From an uncultured Cellvibrionales bacterium (lineage in GTDB: Bacteria > Pseudomonadota > Gammaproteobacteria > Pseudomonadales > Dasaniaceae): a stretch of 64,000 nt of DNA. Shown here piece after piece: positions 1 to 9,324 of this stretch. The position numbers and the translations under genes are program-made. Position 1 is the stretch's first letter. Each line of letters opens with the position of its first letter. The stretch lies in assembly GCA_913019905.1 (NCBI GenBank), contig CAJVZD010000003.1, forward strand, positions 156,838-220,837, read 5' to 3'. Below the pieces are notes generated by a model that made no database searches, was not told the DNA's origin, and worked only from the letters and a program-made list of their open reading frames with translations.

Positions 1-113
1 TCGGTCACCCTCTGATCTGTTCTCGGGCAAAAATAAAAAGTTACACTGATTTTAAGACGTTTTATCCGTGCAAGTTACCAGTCAATGGACGAAAGAAGGC
101 GTAACACAGTATT

Positions 114-1436
114 ATGAAAATTGGAAAAAAAGAGCATGCTCGACGCCGCAAACAGCTAATGGCGCAAATGGATCCCAACAGCATCGCAATTGTCCCCTCC
201 GCCCATGAGCATATTCGAAATAGAGATTGCGAATTCCCTTTTCGGCAGGATAGCGACTTTTTCTATTTAACCGGTTTTGCCGAGCCCGAGTCCGTGTTGG
301 TATTACTGCCTGGCCGAAAACACGGGCAATGTGTCATCTTCTGTCGTGAGCGTGACGCGTCGATGGAACTGTGGAATGGCTATCGTGCAGGTCCAGAGGG
401 TGTTTGTGAAATCTACGGTGCCGACGATGCATTTCCGATCAGTGACATTGACGATATATTGCCAGGCCTGATTGAAGGTCGCGAACGCGTCTATTATGCC
501 ATGGGCCGCCATGCAGAATTCGATCGAAGCGTCATGGAGTGGGTGAATGTCATTCGTTCGAAAGTGCGCTCGGGTGCGCATCCGCCGGGGGAGTTTCTGG
601 ATCTGGATCATTTACTACATGATCAACGACTATATAAAAGTGCAACAGAAATAAAGATCATGAGGAAAGCGGCGAAAATTTCAGCCGCAGCACATATCCG
701 CGCAATGAAGTATTGCAAGCCTGGTGTCAATGAATATCAACTGGAAGCGGAAATACTGCATGAGTTTGCCATGAATGGTGCCCGAGCTCCAGCGTACTCC
801 TCGATCGTTGGCAGCGGTAAAAACGGCTGTATTTTGCACTACCTTGAGAATAGGGACACCATCAAGGACGGAGATTTGGTGCTCATCGATGCCGGGTGTG
901 AGTTGGACCATTATGCCGCAGATATAACCCGGACGTTTCCGTCAAACGGTCAATTTTCTACTGAACAAAAAGCACTCTATGAAGTGGTCTTGAAGTCTCA
1001 GTTGGCTGCTATTAAAACCATTAAGCCTGGTGGGCATTGGAATGAATTCCACGACGCGACGGTCAAGGTCATTACAAAAGGTTTAATGGAGCTTGGAATC
1101 TTGAAAGGTTCCTTGAAAGCACTAATTGAAAAAGAAGCCTATTCCGAATACTACATGCATCGAGCTGGGCACTGGCTGGGTATGGATGTTCACGATGTTG
1201 GCGATTACAAAGTGGGTAACCAATGGCGAGTGCTGGAAACCGGTATGGTCATGACCGTTGAGCCGGGTATCTACATTTCGCCGGACAATAAAAAAGTCGC
1301 CAAGAAGTGGCGAGGTATTGGTATTCGAATTGAAGACGATGTTTTGGTGACTAAAGACGGCTGTGAAGTATTGACGAAGGATGTCCCTAAAACGGTTGAA
1401 GAAATCGAAGCATTAATGACAGTAGGTGCTAGCTAG
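114..1436 (+). CDS. pepP: Xaa-Pro aminopeptidase (aminopeptidase P II)
   Basis: This 440-residue cytosolic metallopeptidase should remove an N-terminal residue that precedes proline. Length and layout match the E. coli enzyme (about 441 residues): an N-terminal aminopeptidase-P domain (about 1-170) and a C-terminal pita-bread catalytic domain. The five expected dinuclear metal ligands are present at D259, D270, H353, E383 and E407. It is the first gene of a pepP-ubiH-ubiI run; its TAG stop shares one base with the GTG start of ubiH. The ribosome-binding site is weak. The 113 bases upstream hold no recognisable gene; in relatives a ygfB/UPF0149 gene usually lies there, just outside this window. 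Confidence 0.95.
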   Translation: MKIGKKEHARRRKQLMAQMDPNSIAIVPSAHEHIRNRDCEFPFRQDSDFFYLTGFAEPESVLVLLPGRKHGQCVIFCRERDASMELWNGYRAGPEGVCEIYGADDAFPISDIDDILPGLIEGRERVYYAMGRHAEFDRSVMEWVNVIRSKVRSGAHPPGEFLDLDHLLHDQRLYKSATEIKIMRKAAKISAAAHIRAMKYCKPGVNEYQLEAEILHEFAMNGARAPAYSSIVGSGKNGCILHYLENRDTIKDGDLVLIDAGCELDHYAADITRTFPSNGQFSTEQKALYEVVLKSQLAAIKTIKPGGHWNEFHDATVKVITKGLMELGILKGSLKALIEKEAYSEYYMHRAGHWLGMDVHDVGDYKVGNQWRVLETGMVMTVEPGIYISPDNKKVAKKWRGIGIRIEDDVLVTKDGCEVLTKDVPKTVEEIEALMTVGAS

Positions 1437-2854
1437 TGGCGGAGCCGGCCCCCATTACGGACGTTTATGGAGCGGCGGACAATTACCATGTCGTTATCGT
1501 TGGTGGCGGTATGGTGGGAGCGAGTTTAGCGTTGCAGCTAAGCGAATCCATGGGACAAAAAGTAGATATTTTAGTGGTTGAGCGTTTCCCTCTTACGGCG
1601 AAAACTCTAGGCGAGAATAGCGATCCTGGACAGGCGGATGCGTCTTATAATCCGAGCTTCGATGCCCGTTCTACCGCCTTATCTTACGGAAGCCGTAAAA
1701 TTCTCGAGTCGCTAGGCGTTTGGCCCGAGCTTAAAAAGCATCTTTCACCGATCAAAAAAATTCACGTGTCTGACCGCGGAGGCCTCGGTTCGGCGACGTT
1801 ACATGCTGCACAGGTAGGTTGGTCGTCACTCGGTTATGTGGTAGAAAACGCGTGGATGGGCGATGTTTTAATGGCAGCGCTGCGGCAGAAGCCCAATGTT
1901 AAATTTTGCGCTCCCGCTTCGGTATCTTCTATTGTCCCGCGGAAGTGCGGTGTGGATGTTGTCATTCGAGAAAATCTCGGACAGCAAGGTGAGGAGTCTT
2001 CTGGTCGATTAAAGACGGTGCATGCACAGTTGGCTGTTGTTGCGGATGGTGCTAGTTCGACGATGCGCAATTTTCTCGGTATTGATATTGCCGTCTCCGA
2101 TTACAAGCAAACGGCGGTCATTGCGAATGTCAGCTTTCGGGATTCGCACAATGGAACCGCTTATGAGCGATTTACAGATAAAGGGCCAATGGCGCTGTTG
2201 CCGTTGACGCCGAGTGAATCAGGTGAGTCCCGTTCTGCCTTGGTGTGGACGATGGATAACGATCGGGCACAGCGCTTGTGTGAGTGTGCTTCTGAGGAAT
2301 TTTTGCAGCAATTACAGCTGTGTTTTGGTCATCGCCAAGGGGAATTTATTCGGGTGGGAGACCGGTTTAATTATCCCTTGCGGTTGATTGAGGCGAAAGA
2401 ACAAGTGCGTTCGGGCATTGTGGTCATGGGTAATGCCGCACATTCAATGCATCCGGTTGCGGGTCAGGGATTTAATTTGGCTCTGCGAGACTGCGCTCGT
2501 TTGGTGGAAACTTTGAAAGAGGCTTTTTATTCGTCTCAACCTTTGGGTGAGTTAACTTTGTTACAAGAGTATATAGAGCTACAACAATTTGATCAGAAAA
2601 AGACGGTTCTATTTTCTGATCGTGTAACCGCCTTGTTTAGTAACAAACAATGGAGCTTAAGTCTGTTACGCAAACTGGGTCTTGGGGTGGTTGATGTCTC
2701 CCCGGCCGTAAAACGTTTTTTTATAGCCCACGCGGCCGGTATGCACGACGGAGCGGCTGGCGTTACAAGTGGTTCCGTCATCGGGGCTTCTTCAAGTGCC
2801 GATAAGGGGGATACATCGTTTCTGACGGCCTCGGGACGAGTGGATAATGGGTGA
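1436..2854 (+). CDS. ubiH: 2-octaprenyl-6-methoxyphenol hydroxylase (UbiH-type FAD monooxygenase)
   Basis: This flavoprotein monooxygenase should hydroxylate the ubiquinone ring (C1 step). It shows the FAD dinucleotide fold (VVIVGGGMVGASLAL, about residues 18-32), the DARSTAL segment, the HVSDRG motif typical of UbiH rather than UbiI, and the C-terminal FAD motif GNAAHSMHPVAGQGFNL. The start is GTG at 1436, overlapping the pepP stop by one base, and the end overlaps ubiI by 8 bases, so translation is probably coupled. At 472 residues it is longer than the usual ~400. The excess lies in an insert after the first strand region (about residues 50-70) and in a Ser/Gly/Ala-rich tail of roughly 36 residues after the normal C-terminus. 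Confidence 0.9.
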   Translation: MAEPAPITDVYGAADNYHVVIVGGGMVGASLALQLSESMGQKVDILVVERFPLTAKTLGENSDPGQADASYNPSFDARSTALSYGSRKILESLGVWPELKKHLSPIKKIHVSDRGGLGSATLHAAQVGWSSLGYVVENAWMGDVLMAALRQKPNVKFCAPASVSSIVPRKCGVDVVIRENLGQQGEESSGRLKTVHAQLAVVADGASSTMRNFLGIDIAVSDYKQTAVIANVSFRDSHNGTAYERFTDKGPMALLPLTPSESGESRSALVWTMDNDRAQRLCECASEEFLQQLQLCFGHRQGEFIRVGDRFNYPLRLIEAKEQVRSGIVVMGNAAHSMHPVAGQGFNLALRDCARLVETLKEAFYSSQPLGELTLLQEYIELQQFDQKKTVLFSDRVTALFSNKQWSLSLLRKLGLGVVDVSPAVKRFFIAHAAGMHDGAAGVTSGSVIGASSSADKGDTSFLTASGRVDNG

Positions 2855-4064
2855 TATTAAACACAACTTTGACGTCATTATCGTAGGATCGGGAATTGCC
2901 GGCAGCGCATTGGCTTGCGCATTAGGCGGCAGTTCTATGCGTGTTGCGGTTATAGAAGCACAAAAAATATCCACCGCTTGGCCGGAGCAAAACGACTCCA
3001 TTGATGGCTTCGATGCGCGAGTGAGTGCGCTAACCGTCGCGTCACAGGGTTTCCTGCAGAGTCTTGACGTATGGCCGGCCATTTGTGAAAAACGTGTCAG
3101 TCCTTATCAACATATGCATGTCTGGGACGCTGACGGCACTGCCAGTATTGATTTCTCAGCTAATGACATCAACCAACCTTGTTTGGGGCACATTGTAGAA
3201 AATAGCTTAACAATAAATGCTCTGGCGCGGCGTATGACGCAATTTCCAAATGTTCAGTTAATAGACCAATCGAAGCTGGAAAGTTTTTCAGTGGGGGGTG
3301 TTGGCAGCGAAATTGTTCTGGATGACGGGCGTGTATTGACGGCCCCCTTGGTGGTCGCCGCGGATGGCGCAAATTCTCAAATTCGCCATCAGGCAGAATT
3401 TCTCATGCGGGAGTGGGATTATAATCACAAGGCTATCGTAGCGACGGTACAGACCTCTAAAAAACATCAGCAAACAGCCTGGCAGCGCTTTTTACCGGAG
3501 GGGCCGCTAGCTTTCCTTCCCTTGCAAAGCTCGAATTTTGATGAGCATTTTTGTTCGATTGTTTGGTCGGCGACCCCCCAATATGCTGATAATTTGATGG
3601 CACTGGGCGATCAGGAATTTTGTGAAAACTTGGCAACGGCATTTGAGTACCGCCTAGGCAAAATTACTGCAGTCGGTTCACGTGTTTGTTTTCCCTTAAA
3701 GCAGCGACACGCTGTGTCTTATGTCAAGCCGGGACTGGCTCTGGTTGGCGACGCCGCACACACTATTCATCCGCTCGCAGGACAGGGGATCAATCTCGGC
3801 TTGTTGGATGTAAGGGCGCTTGCAGAAGAGTTATTACGTGCAGAGGCGCGGAGCCTAAACTTTGGTGAGCTTGCCGTGTTGCAGCGATACGAGCGTCGTC
3901 GAAAAGGGTCAAATTTGGCGATGATGGCAGGTATGGAAGGTTTTAAGCGATTGTTTGAGCAACCGGCTTTGCCCGTTCGTTGGGCGAGAAATACTGGTAT
4001 GCGTTGGTTAGATAAAACGACAGGGTTGAAGCATCAGGTGATGCGTAAGGCAATGGGTTTGTGA
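2847..4064 (+). CDS. ubiI: UbiI/VisC-type ubiquinone hydroxylase
   Basis: This is the second FAD-dependent ring hydroxylase of ubiquinone synthesis, most likely acting at C5. Evidence is the N-terminal Rossmann motif (VIIVGSGIAGSALACAL), the FDARVSAL segment, the central ADGANSQIR motif, and the C-terminal GDAAHTIHPLAGQGINLG signature. The C-terminal HQVMRKAMGL ending is shared by UbiI and UbiF. Length (405 residues) is normal. The ATG lies inside the end of ubiH. By sequence alone UbiI and UbiF are hard to separate; position directly after ubiH favours UbiI. A third hydroxylase (UbiF or Coq7 type) would be expected elsewhere in the genome. Confidence 0.82.
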   Translation: MGDIKHNFDVIIVGSGIAGSALACALGGSSMRVAVIEAQKISTAWPEQNDSIDGFDARVSALTVASQGFLQSLDVWPAICEKRVSPYQHMHVWDADGTASIDFSANDINQPCLGHIVENSLTINALARRMTQFPNVQLIDQSKLESFSVGGVGSEIVLDDGRVLTAPLVVAADGANSQIRHQAEFLMREWDYNHKAIVATVQTSKKHQQTAWQRFLPEGPLAFLPLQSSNFDEHFCSIVWSATPQYADNLMALGDQEFCENLATAFEYRLGKITAVGSRVCFPLKQRHAVSYVKPGLALVGDAAHTIHPLAGQGINLGLLDVRALAEELLRAEARSLNFGELAVLQRYERRRKGSNLAMMAGMEGFKRLFEQPALPVRWARNTGMRWLDKTTGLKHQVMRKAMGL

Positions 4065-4435
4065 TTTCAAAGAATGGTGTGTCGATTTTCACAGAGTATC
4101 CACATCGGTTCCGTATACGATGAAGCGGTATGCTGTTCATAATGCCCAGTGAATCAATACGCAGGAGGGGAAGAAAGTCTCAGGCCGTTTCCTCCGATCA
4201 ACACCCATTAGCTTATCCGAAATCTAAGTTGTCGATCCATTATTTCGAATGAAGTTTGGCTGCAGATCGGGTCAGTTAGTGCTCCCCATTTACACACAGT
4301 CTCACTGTGCTGTGGCGAGTCGGAAAATCATTTAACGATCAAAACGATCAGTGTTTTTGCTGCTGCTTGTAATTGTATTTGTCATAGGTAGAATGCAGCC
4401 AGATACTATCTTTTCAGTTTTTATGAGGCTTCTAC
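4065..4435. other. Intergenic region ubiI-gcvH
   Basis: No coding region is supported here. The stretch holds the probable gcvH promoter near its right end. I looked for a glycine riboswitch because gcvH follows: a TCTCAGGC string is present near 4178, but the conserved CCGAAGGGGCAA-like core is not, so no riboswitch is called. Confidence 0.5.
4367..4394 (+). promoter_or_regulatory. Candidate sigma-70 promoter of gcvH
   Basis: A TTGTAA -35 element (4367-4372) and a TAGAAT -10 element (4389-4394) are separated by 16 bases and lie about 40 bases upstream of the gcvH ATG. This is a by-eye match to the consensus. Confidence 0.4.
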
Positions 4436-4825
4436 ATGAGCAATACACCTAGTGAATTAAAATATGCAAGTAGTCATGAATGGGCGCTTTTGGAAGAGGA
4501 TGGCACTGTCACGGTGGGCATTACAGATCACGCGCAGGAAGCTCTAGGTGACGTGGTCTATGTCGAGGCTCCGGAAGTGGGAACACTATTGGCAGCGGGT
4601 GATGAAGCAGGGGTGGTCGAATCTGTCAAGGCGGCTTCGGACCTTTATGCGCCCATTTCTGGAGAAGTTATCGCTATCAATGAGTCCTTGGAAGATGAGC
4701 CTGAAATTGTTAATAGCGAACCTTATACGGAAGGTTGGTTCTACAAATTAAAGCCTAATGATGTCGCCGAACTGGAAAACCTGATGACGGCAGATGAATA
4801 CGATGCGCAATGTCAGAGTGAATAA
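4436..4825 (+). CDS. gcvH: Glycine cleavage system H protein
   Basis: This is the lipoyl carrier protein of the glycine cleavage complex, shuttling the aminomethyl group between the P, T and L proteins in the cytosol. The 129-residue length is standard. The lipoyl hairpin reads [10 protein letters not shown] with the lipoylated lysine at K65, as in E. coli. The N-terminal SSHEW motif and the Glu/Asp-rich surface are typical. It has its own apparent promoter and a strong terminator about 90 bases downstream, so it is monocistronic. In many relatives it lies between gcvT and gcvP; neither is in this window. Confidence 0.95.
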   Translation: MSNTPSELKYASSHEWALLEEDGTVTVGITDHAQEALGDVVYVEAPEVGTLLAAGDEAGVVESVKAASDLYAPISGEVIAINESLEDEPEIVNSEPYTEGWFYKLKPNDVAELENLMTADEYDAQCQSE

Positions 4826-4912
4826 TGACGAGGCTGGATTATTGAAACACGAGTTTTTTGAAGTAACAGTAATAGATCGTTCAAGGCATTTTCTGTACTG
4901 AGCGGCAAACAT

Positions 4913-4950
4913 AAAAAAACCGGCGCTTCGAATGAGGCGCCGGTTTTTTT
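4913..4950. terminator. Bidirectional Rho-independent terminator between gcvH and the thiolase gene
   Basis: Arms CCGGCGC and GCGCCGG enclose a 10-base loop and are flanked by seven A on the left and seven T on the right. The structure can end transcription from both directions, which fits the convergent genes. Confidence 0.92.
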
Positions 4951-4962
4951 ATCGGCAAATTC

Positions 4963-6144
4963 TTAGGAATTAATTTCGAACAGGCCGGCTGCACCCATTC
5001 CACCACCGATACACATAGTCACTACACCGTATTTAGCTTTACGGCGGCGGCCTTCGATTAGAAGATGACCAACCATACGTGAGCCAGACATGCCGAAGGG
5101 GTGTCCAATAGAGATTGAACCGCCATTGACGTTTAGTTTGTCTAATGGAATACCCAATTGGACCTGGCTGTAAAGAACCTGGCTGGCAAAGGCTTCGTTC
5201 AATTCCCAAAGATCAATATCATCAACCGTCAGACCGTTAGCCTTCAAAAGTTTCGGGACAGCGACGACTGGGCCAATACCCATCTCATCAGGTTCGCAAC
5301 CGCCAACAGCAAAACCGCGGAAAGTTCCCAGGATATCAAGACCACGACGTTCCGCTTCAGCGCGTTCCATCAAAACTTGTGCCGAAGAACCGTCAGAAAG
5401 CTGAGACGCGTTACCGGCAGTAATGAATGCGTCCTCACCCATGATAGGCGCTAGGCTAGAAAGACCTTCGAGGGTTGTTGATGGACGATTACAATCATCT
5501 TTCTCGGCCACCGCGGCTTGCTCTGTGATTTCACCGGTTTCTTTGTTCTTCACTTTCATGATGGTATTCATCGCGACAATTTCGTCATCGAACTTACCAG
5601 ACTCTTGGCCGGCTGCAGTGCGTTGCTGGCTAAGTAACGAGTACTCGTCCTGTGCGGCACGAGATATATTGTAGCGCTGTGCAACGATGTCAGCGGTCTT
5701 GATCATGGGGTACCAGAGTCCAGGATATTTTGCATACAATTCTGGCTCAACACTTTCTTCGGGCTTGCTGGTGGCTTGTAAGGAGATACTTTCAACGCCA
5801 CCGGTAACCATGATGTCTACGCCTTCGGCAATGATGCGTCCCGCGCCCATAGCGAGAGACTGCAGGCCAGAAGAACAAAAACGGTTTATAGTAGTGCCAG
5901 AAGTAGTCACTGGACAGCCAGCTGACAGTGCGGCATTTCTAGCGACATTCATACCGGTAGAACCGGCATTTGCGGCATTACCCAGTATTACATCGTCAAC
6001 GTCAGCAGGGTCGATATTGGCACGCGCGATCGCGTGTTGAATTGAATGAGCGGCTAGCTTAATTCCGTGTGTATTATTAAATGCGCCACGGCCGGCTTTT
6101 GTGAGCGCCGTACGCGCTGTAGAAACAATAACTGCTTCTCTCAT
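4963..6144 (-). CDS. Acetyl-CoA C-acyltransferase (thiolase)
   Basis: This thiolase-family enzyme cleaves 3-ketoacyl-CoA with CoA or condenses acetyl-CoA units. The catalytic set is intact: nucleophilic Cys in RFCSSGLQ (C90), His in GHPFGMSG (H348) and the second Cys in MCIGGGMG (C378), spaced as in classical thiolases. I chose the ATG at 6144 because it is preceded by GGAG at the right distance; the TTG four codons upstream overlaps that ribosome-binding site. The result is 393 residues, normal for the family. No fadB-type partner is adjacent. Whether it is degradative (FadA/FadI-like) or biosynthetic (PhaA-like) cannot be decided here. Confidence 0.9.
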   Translation of the reverse strand: MREAVIVSTARTALTKAGRGAFNNTHGIKLAAHSIQHAIARANIDPADVDDVILGNAANAGSTGMNVARNAALSAGCPVTTSGTTINRFCSSGLQSLAMGAGRIIAEGVDIMVTGGVESISLQATSKPEESVEPELYAKYPGLWYPMIKTADIVAQRYNISRAAQDEYSLLSQQRTAAGQESGKFDDEIVAMNTIMKVKNKETGEITEQAAVAEKDDCNRPSTTLEGLSSLAPIMGEDAFITAGNASQLSDGSSAQVLMERAEAERRGLDILGTFRGFAVGGCEPDEMGIGPVVAVPKLLKANGLTVDDIDLWELNEAFASQVLYSQVQLGIPLDKLNVNGGSISIGHPFGMSGSRMVGHLLIEGRRRKAKYGVVTMCIGGGMGAAGLFEINS

Positions 6145-6715
6145 AATGATCTCCAAAAAAAGGGATTTTGATTAAAATTGTGCGCCGAAGAGAAACCTCG
6201 GGCAACGGGTGTAAATTGAGAACACGGAGACTATCTTCCCAGAGGCCGCTTGACTAGCCCTGATGCGGGACAATTCGCTTTTTTTTGCGAAAAAAAACGA
6301 ATTCTTTGTCATTATCGGCTATTTATGCAGATAATGTCCGTGCTCCGAAAAAAAACATTCCTGTGTTTAAGTGAGTTAATTTGAAGCCATATGACTCCTT
6401 GTCTGGTCGTTATTCCCGCTCAAAACTGGACCATTTTACTAGCTTTCAAAGTAGTCGCCGCTGTATCTGATGTTGGGGCGCGGCTTTTAAGGCAGAGATA
6501 AGCGACATAAAGTGTCTCGATATTGGGGTGGTGGGCCTATCAGAAAAGAATGGTGAAACTAACAGTGAAGCTTTGAAATTGTTTTCGTTTCTTTGCATCC
6601 ACGAACGAATACAATACCCCAGTGACCGATAGGGGGCTTTCAAAGCGTTGACCCTGAGTTTATGCTGCTATTATAACGGCCTATATAAAACGCCGTAAAA
6701 GAGAAGTCGAATTGA
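6145..6715. other. Divergent intergenic region, thiolase / oxidoreductase
   Basis: About 570 bases separate the two divergent genes. I see no convincing coding region; a 65-codon minus-strand frame near 6446-6643 has no ribosome-binding site or recognisable product. The region holds an A/T-rich inverted repeat at 6272-6303 and several further A-tracts, so promoters and an operator for both genes may be here. Confidence 0.5.
6272..6303. repeat. A/T-rich inverted repeat
   Basis: The arms are AATTCG-C-TTTTTTTT and AAAAAAAACGAATT around a GCG loop, with a single bulged C at 6278. This gives a 14-base-pair stem. It lies about 130-160 bases upstream of the thiolase start. It could be an operator, a bend, or a terminator for a short upstream transcript. 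Confidence 0.6.
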
Positions 6716-7690
6716 ATGAAAGCTTTAGTCTGTGAAAAACTCTCGTCTAATCTTGCTGACCTGGAGTTTCAGGATGTCATTTTGCCCGCGCCCGCGCCGG
6801 GTACAATAAAATTGCGTTTGCGGGCGGCTTCGGTTTGTTTTCAGGACTATTTAATGGTCCAGGGTCTTTACCAAATGAAACCACCATTACCTTTTACGCC
6901 AGGTATGGAAGGGGCGGGGGAAGTTATCGCTATCGGAGACGGCGTGACCGGTTGGAAAATTGGAGACCACGTCATTGCTGGGCTCGGGTTGGGGGGCTTT
7001 GCAGAGGAGGCTAATGTACAAGCCACTGTGGTAAGGCATAAACCTGACTCGCTGAGTTTTACAGAGGCAGCATCTTATGCTTCCGCATACATAACCGCGT
7101 ATGTGGCTCTGCATCGAAGGGCACGCCTGCAGGCCGGAGAAACGCTTTTAGTGCACGGCGCCGCCGGAGGAATCGGGTTGGCAGCGTGTGAATTAGGGAA
7201 AATATTTGGGGCGACAGTCATAGCGACGGCTTCTAGTGATGAAAAACGTAAGGTTCTTAAGGCGCGCGGTGTTGATCACGTACTCGATGTGAATGAGGGG
7301 TTTCGAGATAAGGTGAAAGCGCTGACCGGTGGTCGTGGCGCCGATGTGATTTACGATCCCGTAGGCGGTTCCGTTTTTGACGAATCCTGTCGTTGTATCG
7401 CCTTTGATGGCAGGTTGTTGATTATGGGATTTACCTCCGGGGTTCACGCGAGCATTGCAACAAATTACGCGCTGATAAAGGGCTTTTCTATTATGGGGGT
7501 GCGGGCCGGTGAGTACGGGCGACGCTTTCCGGGCAGGGGCGTTGAGAATGTTCAGTGGGTCGATCAAATGGCGGCGAAAGGGAAGCTTAGGCCCCATATA
7601 GGCGCGACTTTCCCTCTGGAAAATGCTGTTGAAGCCATATCGGAGGTTGCTGAACGACGGGCGATTGGTAGAGTCGTTGTGACCCTATAG
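6716..7690 (+). CDS. NADPH:quinone reductase-like, zinc-independent medium-chain dehydrogenase
   Basis: This is a 324-residue member of the medium-chain dehydrogenase/reductase superfamily, quinone oxidoreductase branch. The N-terminal GroES-like domain (about 1-120) contains PFTPGMEGAGEV, and the nucleotide-binding domain carries the AAGGIG motif near residue 145 with the NADPH-type fold after it. The structural-zinc cysteine cluster of alcohol dehydrogenases is absent. The product probably reduces a quinone, enone or enoyl-thioester; the substrate cannot be told from sequence. It stands alone, divergent from the thiolase, which hints at a role in fatty acid or carbonyl metabolism but does not prove one. 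Confidence 0.85.
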   Translation: MKALVCEKLSSNLADLEFQDVILPAPAPGTIKLRLRAASVCFQDYLMVQGLYQMKPPLPFTPGMEGAGEVIAIGDGVTGWKIGDHVIAGLGLGGFAEEANVQATVVRHKPDSLSFTEAASYASAYITAYVALHRRARLQAGETLLVHGAAGGIGLAACELGKIFGATVIATASSDEKRKVLKARGVDHVLDVNEGFRDKVKALTGGRGADVIYDPVGGSVFDESCRCIAFDGRLLIMGFTSGVHASIATNYALIKGFSIMGVRAGEYGRRFPGRGVENVQWVDQMAAKGKLRPHIGATFPLENAVEAISEVAERRAIGRVVVTL

Positions 7691-7959
7691 CGTCTATCGC
7701 GTGGTGAAATTGTCGCTGTCTGCTGTAGATATCGGACGCTTTGAACCCGTAAAACTATCTGTGTACTTCCCTTGGTTGGAGTGCCTTTACTGTTGGTTTT
7801 TTTGAATTATTGGCCTAATTCGATGTGAATTTGGTGGGCGTCACAAAAACAACAGATTAGTCGTGGCTCTATTTCTTTCTCGCAATAACTATATACTCAC
7901 ACGTCGCTTCTTGGGCTGTTTTTTATAGCCGGCACCGATCATCCAAATTAGAGCTTCGC

Positions 7960-9180
7960 ATGACTGACTTGAACTTACCTGAACAGAGTTATCCAGTTTT
8001 AATATTAAAACCAAATGAAGATCGACGTTTACGTGCAGGTCATCTATGGATTTATAGTAATGAAATTGATGTGACGACAAGCCCGCTTAAAAGCTTTGCG
8101 GCGGGTCAGCAGGTCGTGGTTAAAAATTCGCGCGGTAAGCTGATGGGCTTAGCTTACGTTAACCCTCATAGTTTGATTTGCGCGCGGCTCTTTAGTCGTG
8201 ATGTTAACCATCCTCTTGATAAATCTTTGTTTGTTCATCGACTAAATATAGCGCTCAGCTTACGCGAAGGGATGACCGATCAACCTTATTATCGGTTGGT
8301 TTACGGCGACAGTGATTTTTTACCCGGTCTGGTGGTCGATCGTTTTGGCGATATATTGGTCGTGCAAATTGCGACGGCAGGTATGGAGCAAGTCAAAGAG
8401 TTGTTAGTCGAAGCGCTGTGTAAAGTGTTAAAACCCAACGGTATTTTATTTAAAAATGATTCGCGTATACGGCGTGCAGAAGAGTTGCCTGAATACGTCG
8501 AAGTAGCCTTCGGTGAGGTGCCGGAATGGGTGGATATCAAGGAAAATAATGTCCTTTTTAGCGTGCCAGTTTATCAGGGGCAAAAAACGGGGTGGTTTTA
8601 TGATCACCGCGCCAGTCGCGCCCGTCTTGAACATTATGTAAAAGGCAAACGTGTCTTGGATGTGTTCAGTTATATTGGTGGTTGGGGAGTTCAGGCTGCA
8701 GTCTTTGGCGCAGAGTCGGTGAGCTGTGTCGACAGTTCCGAATTTGCCCTCGATGCGGTTGAGAAAAACGCTGAGCTCAACAATGTTCGCGAAAAAGTGG
8801 CAACTATTCACGGTTCTGCTTTTGATGTGATGAAGGTTCTCATCGACGAGGGAGAGCGTTTTGATGTGATTATTATGGATCCGCCGGCCTTCATCCCGCG
8901 TCGTAAAGATATAAAGTCGGGCGAGCAGGCATACCGCCGAGTAAATGAGCTGGCTATTCGCTTACTGTCAAAAGCGGGAGTGCTGGTATCGGCTTCTTGT
9001 TCAATGCACTTAGGTCGCGAGCGCTTGAATGATATTTTACGGGCTTCGGCTCGACACTTAGATCGAGACATACAAATTTTGGAGCAGGGGGGACAAACGT
9101 TTGACCATCCGGTTCACCCGGCAATTGTCGAGACCGAATACCTCAAGGCAGTGTTTGCTAGGGTATTGCCTGCCTCTTAA
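7960..9180 (+). CDS. rlmI: 23S rRNA (cytosine-1962-C5)-methyltransferase
   Basis: This class I SAM-dependent methyltransferase has an N-terminal PUA domain (about residues 10-90, with RRLRAGHLWIYSNEI), a central linker domain, and a C-terminal Rossmann methyltransferase. The SAM-binding motif I reads VLDVFSYIGGWGVQAA, motif IV reads IIMDPPAF, and SCSMHL near the C-terminus holds a cysteine as expected for m5C enzymes. The length, 406 residues, matches RlmI/YccW (about 396). It acts on 23S rRNA in the assembling ribosome. The gene appears monocistronic. Confidence 0.9.
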   Translation: MTDLNLPEQSYPVLILKPNEDRRLRAGHLWIYSNEIDVTTSPLKSFAAGQQVVVKNSRGKLMGLAYVNPHSLICARLFSRDVNHPLDKSLFVHRLNIALSLREGMTDQPYYRLVYGDSDFLPGLVVDRFGDILVVQIATAGMEQVKELLVEALCKVLKPNGILFKNDSRIRRAEELPEYVEVAFGEVPEWVDIKENNVLFSVPVYQGQKTGWFYDHRASRARLEHYVKGKRVLDVFSYIGGWGVQAAVFGAESVSCVDSSEFALDAVEKNAELNNVREKVATIHGSAFDVMKVLIDEGERFDVIIMDPPAFIPRRKDIKSGEQAYRRVNELAIRLLSKAGVLVSASCSMHLGRERLNDILRASARHLDRDIQILEQGGQTFDHPVHPAIVETEYLKAVFARVLPAS

Positions 9181-9324
9181 CTGTCTCTAGTTTACAGCTG
9201 CATACTTATAGCGCTGAAGAGTCTAATTGCGCCATGCTGTAAGCTTGAACACTTTTGTTTCAGTGGTTCAGTTTAAGCGCGGCGGCTCGAACCTTTTGAT
9301 AAGTGCCAGCCGCGGTTCGGCTAT

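Noticed and set aside
4140..4260. Possible glycine riboswitch upstream of gcvH, suggested by a TCTCAGGC string.
   Set aside because: The conserved aptamer core (CCGAAGG-type and flanking paired elements) and a second aptamer are not present.
5687..6040. Open frame of 117 codons antisense to the thiolase gene.
   Set aside because: It is a mirror of a strongly conserved coding sequence and has no independent evidence.
6446..6643. Minus-strand frame of 65 codons upstream of the oxidoreductase gene.
   Set aside because: No start context or recognisable product; lies in a probable regulatory region.
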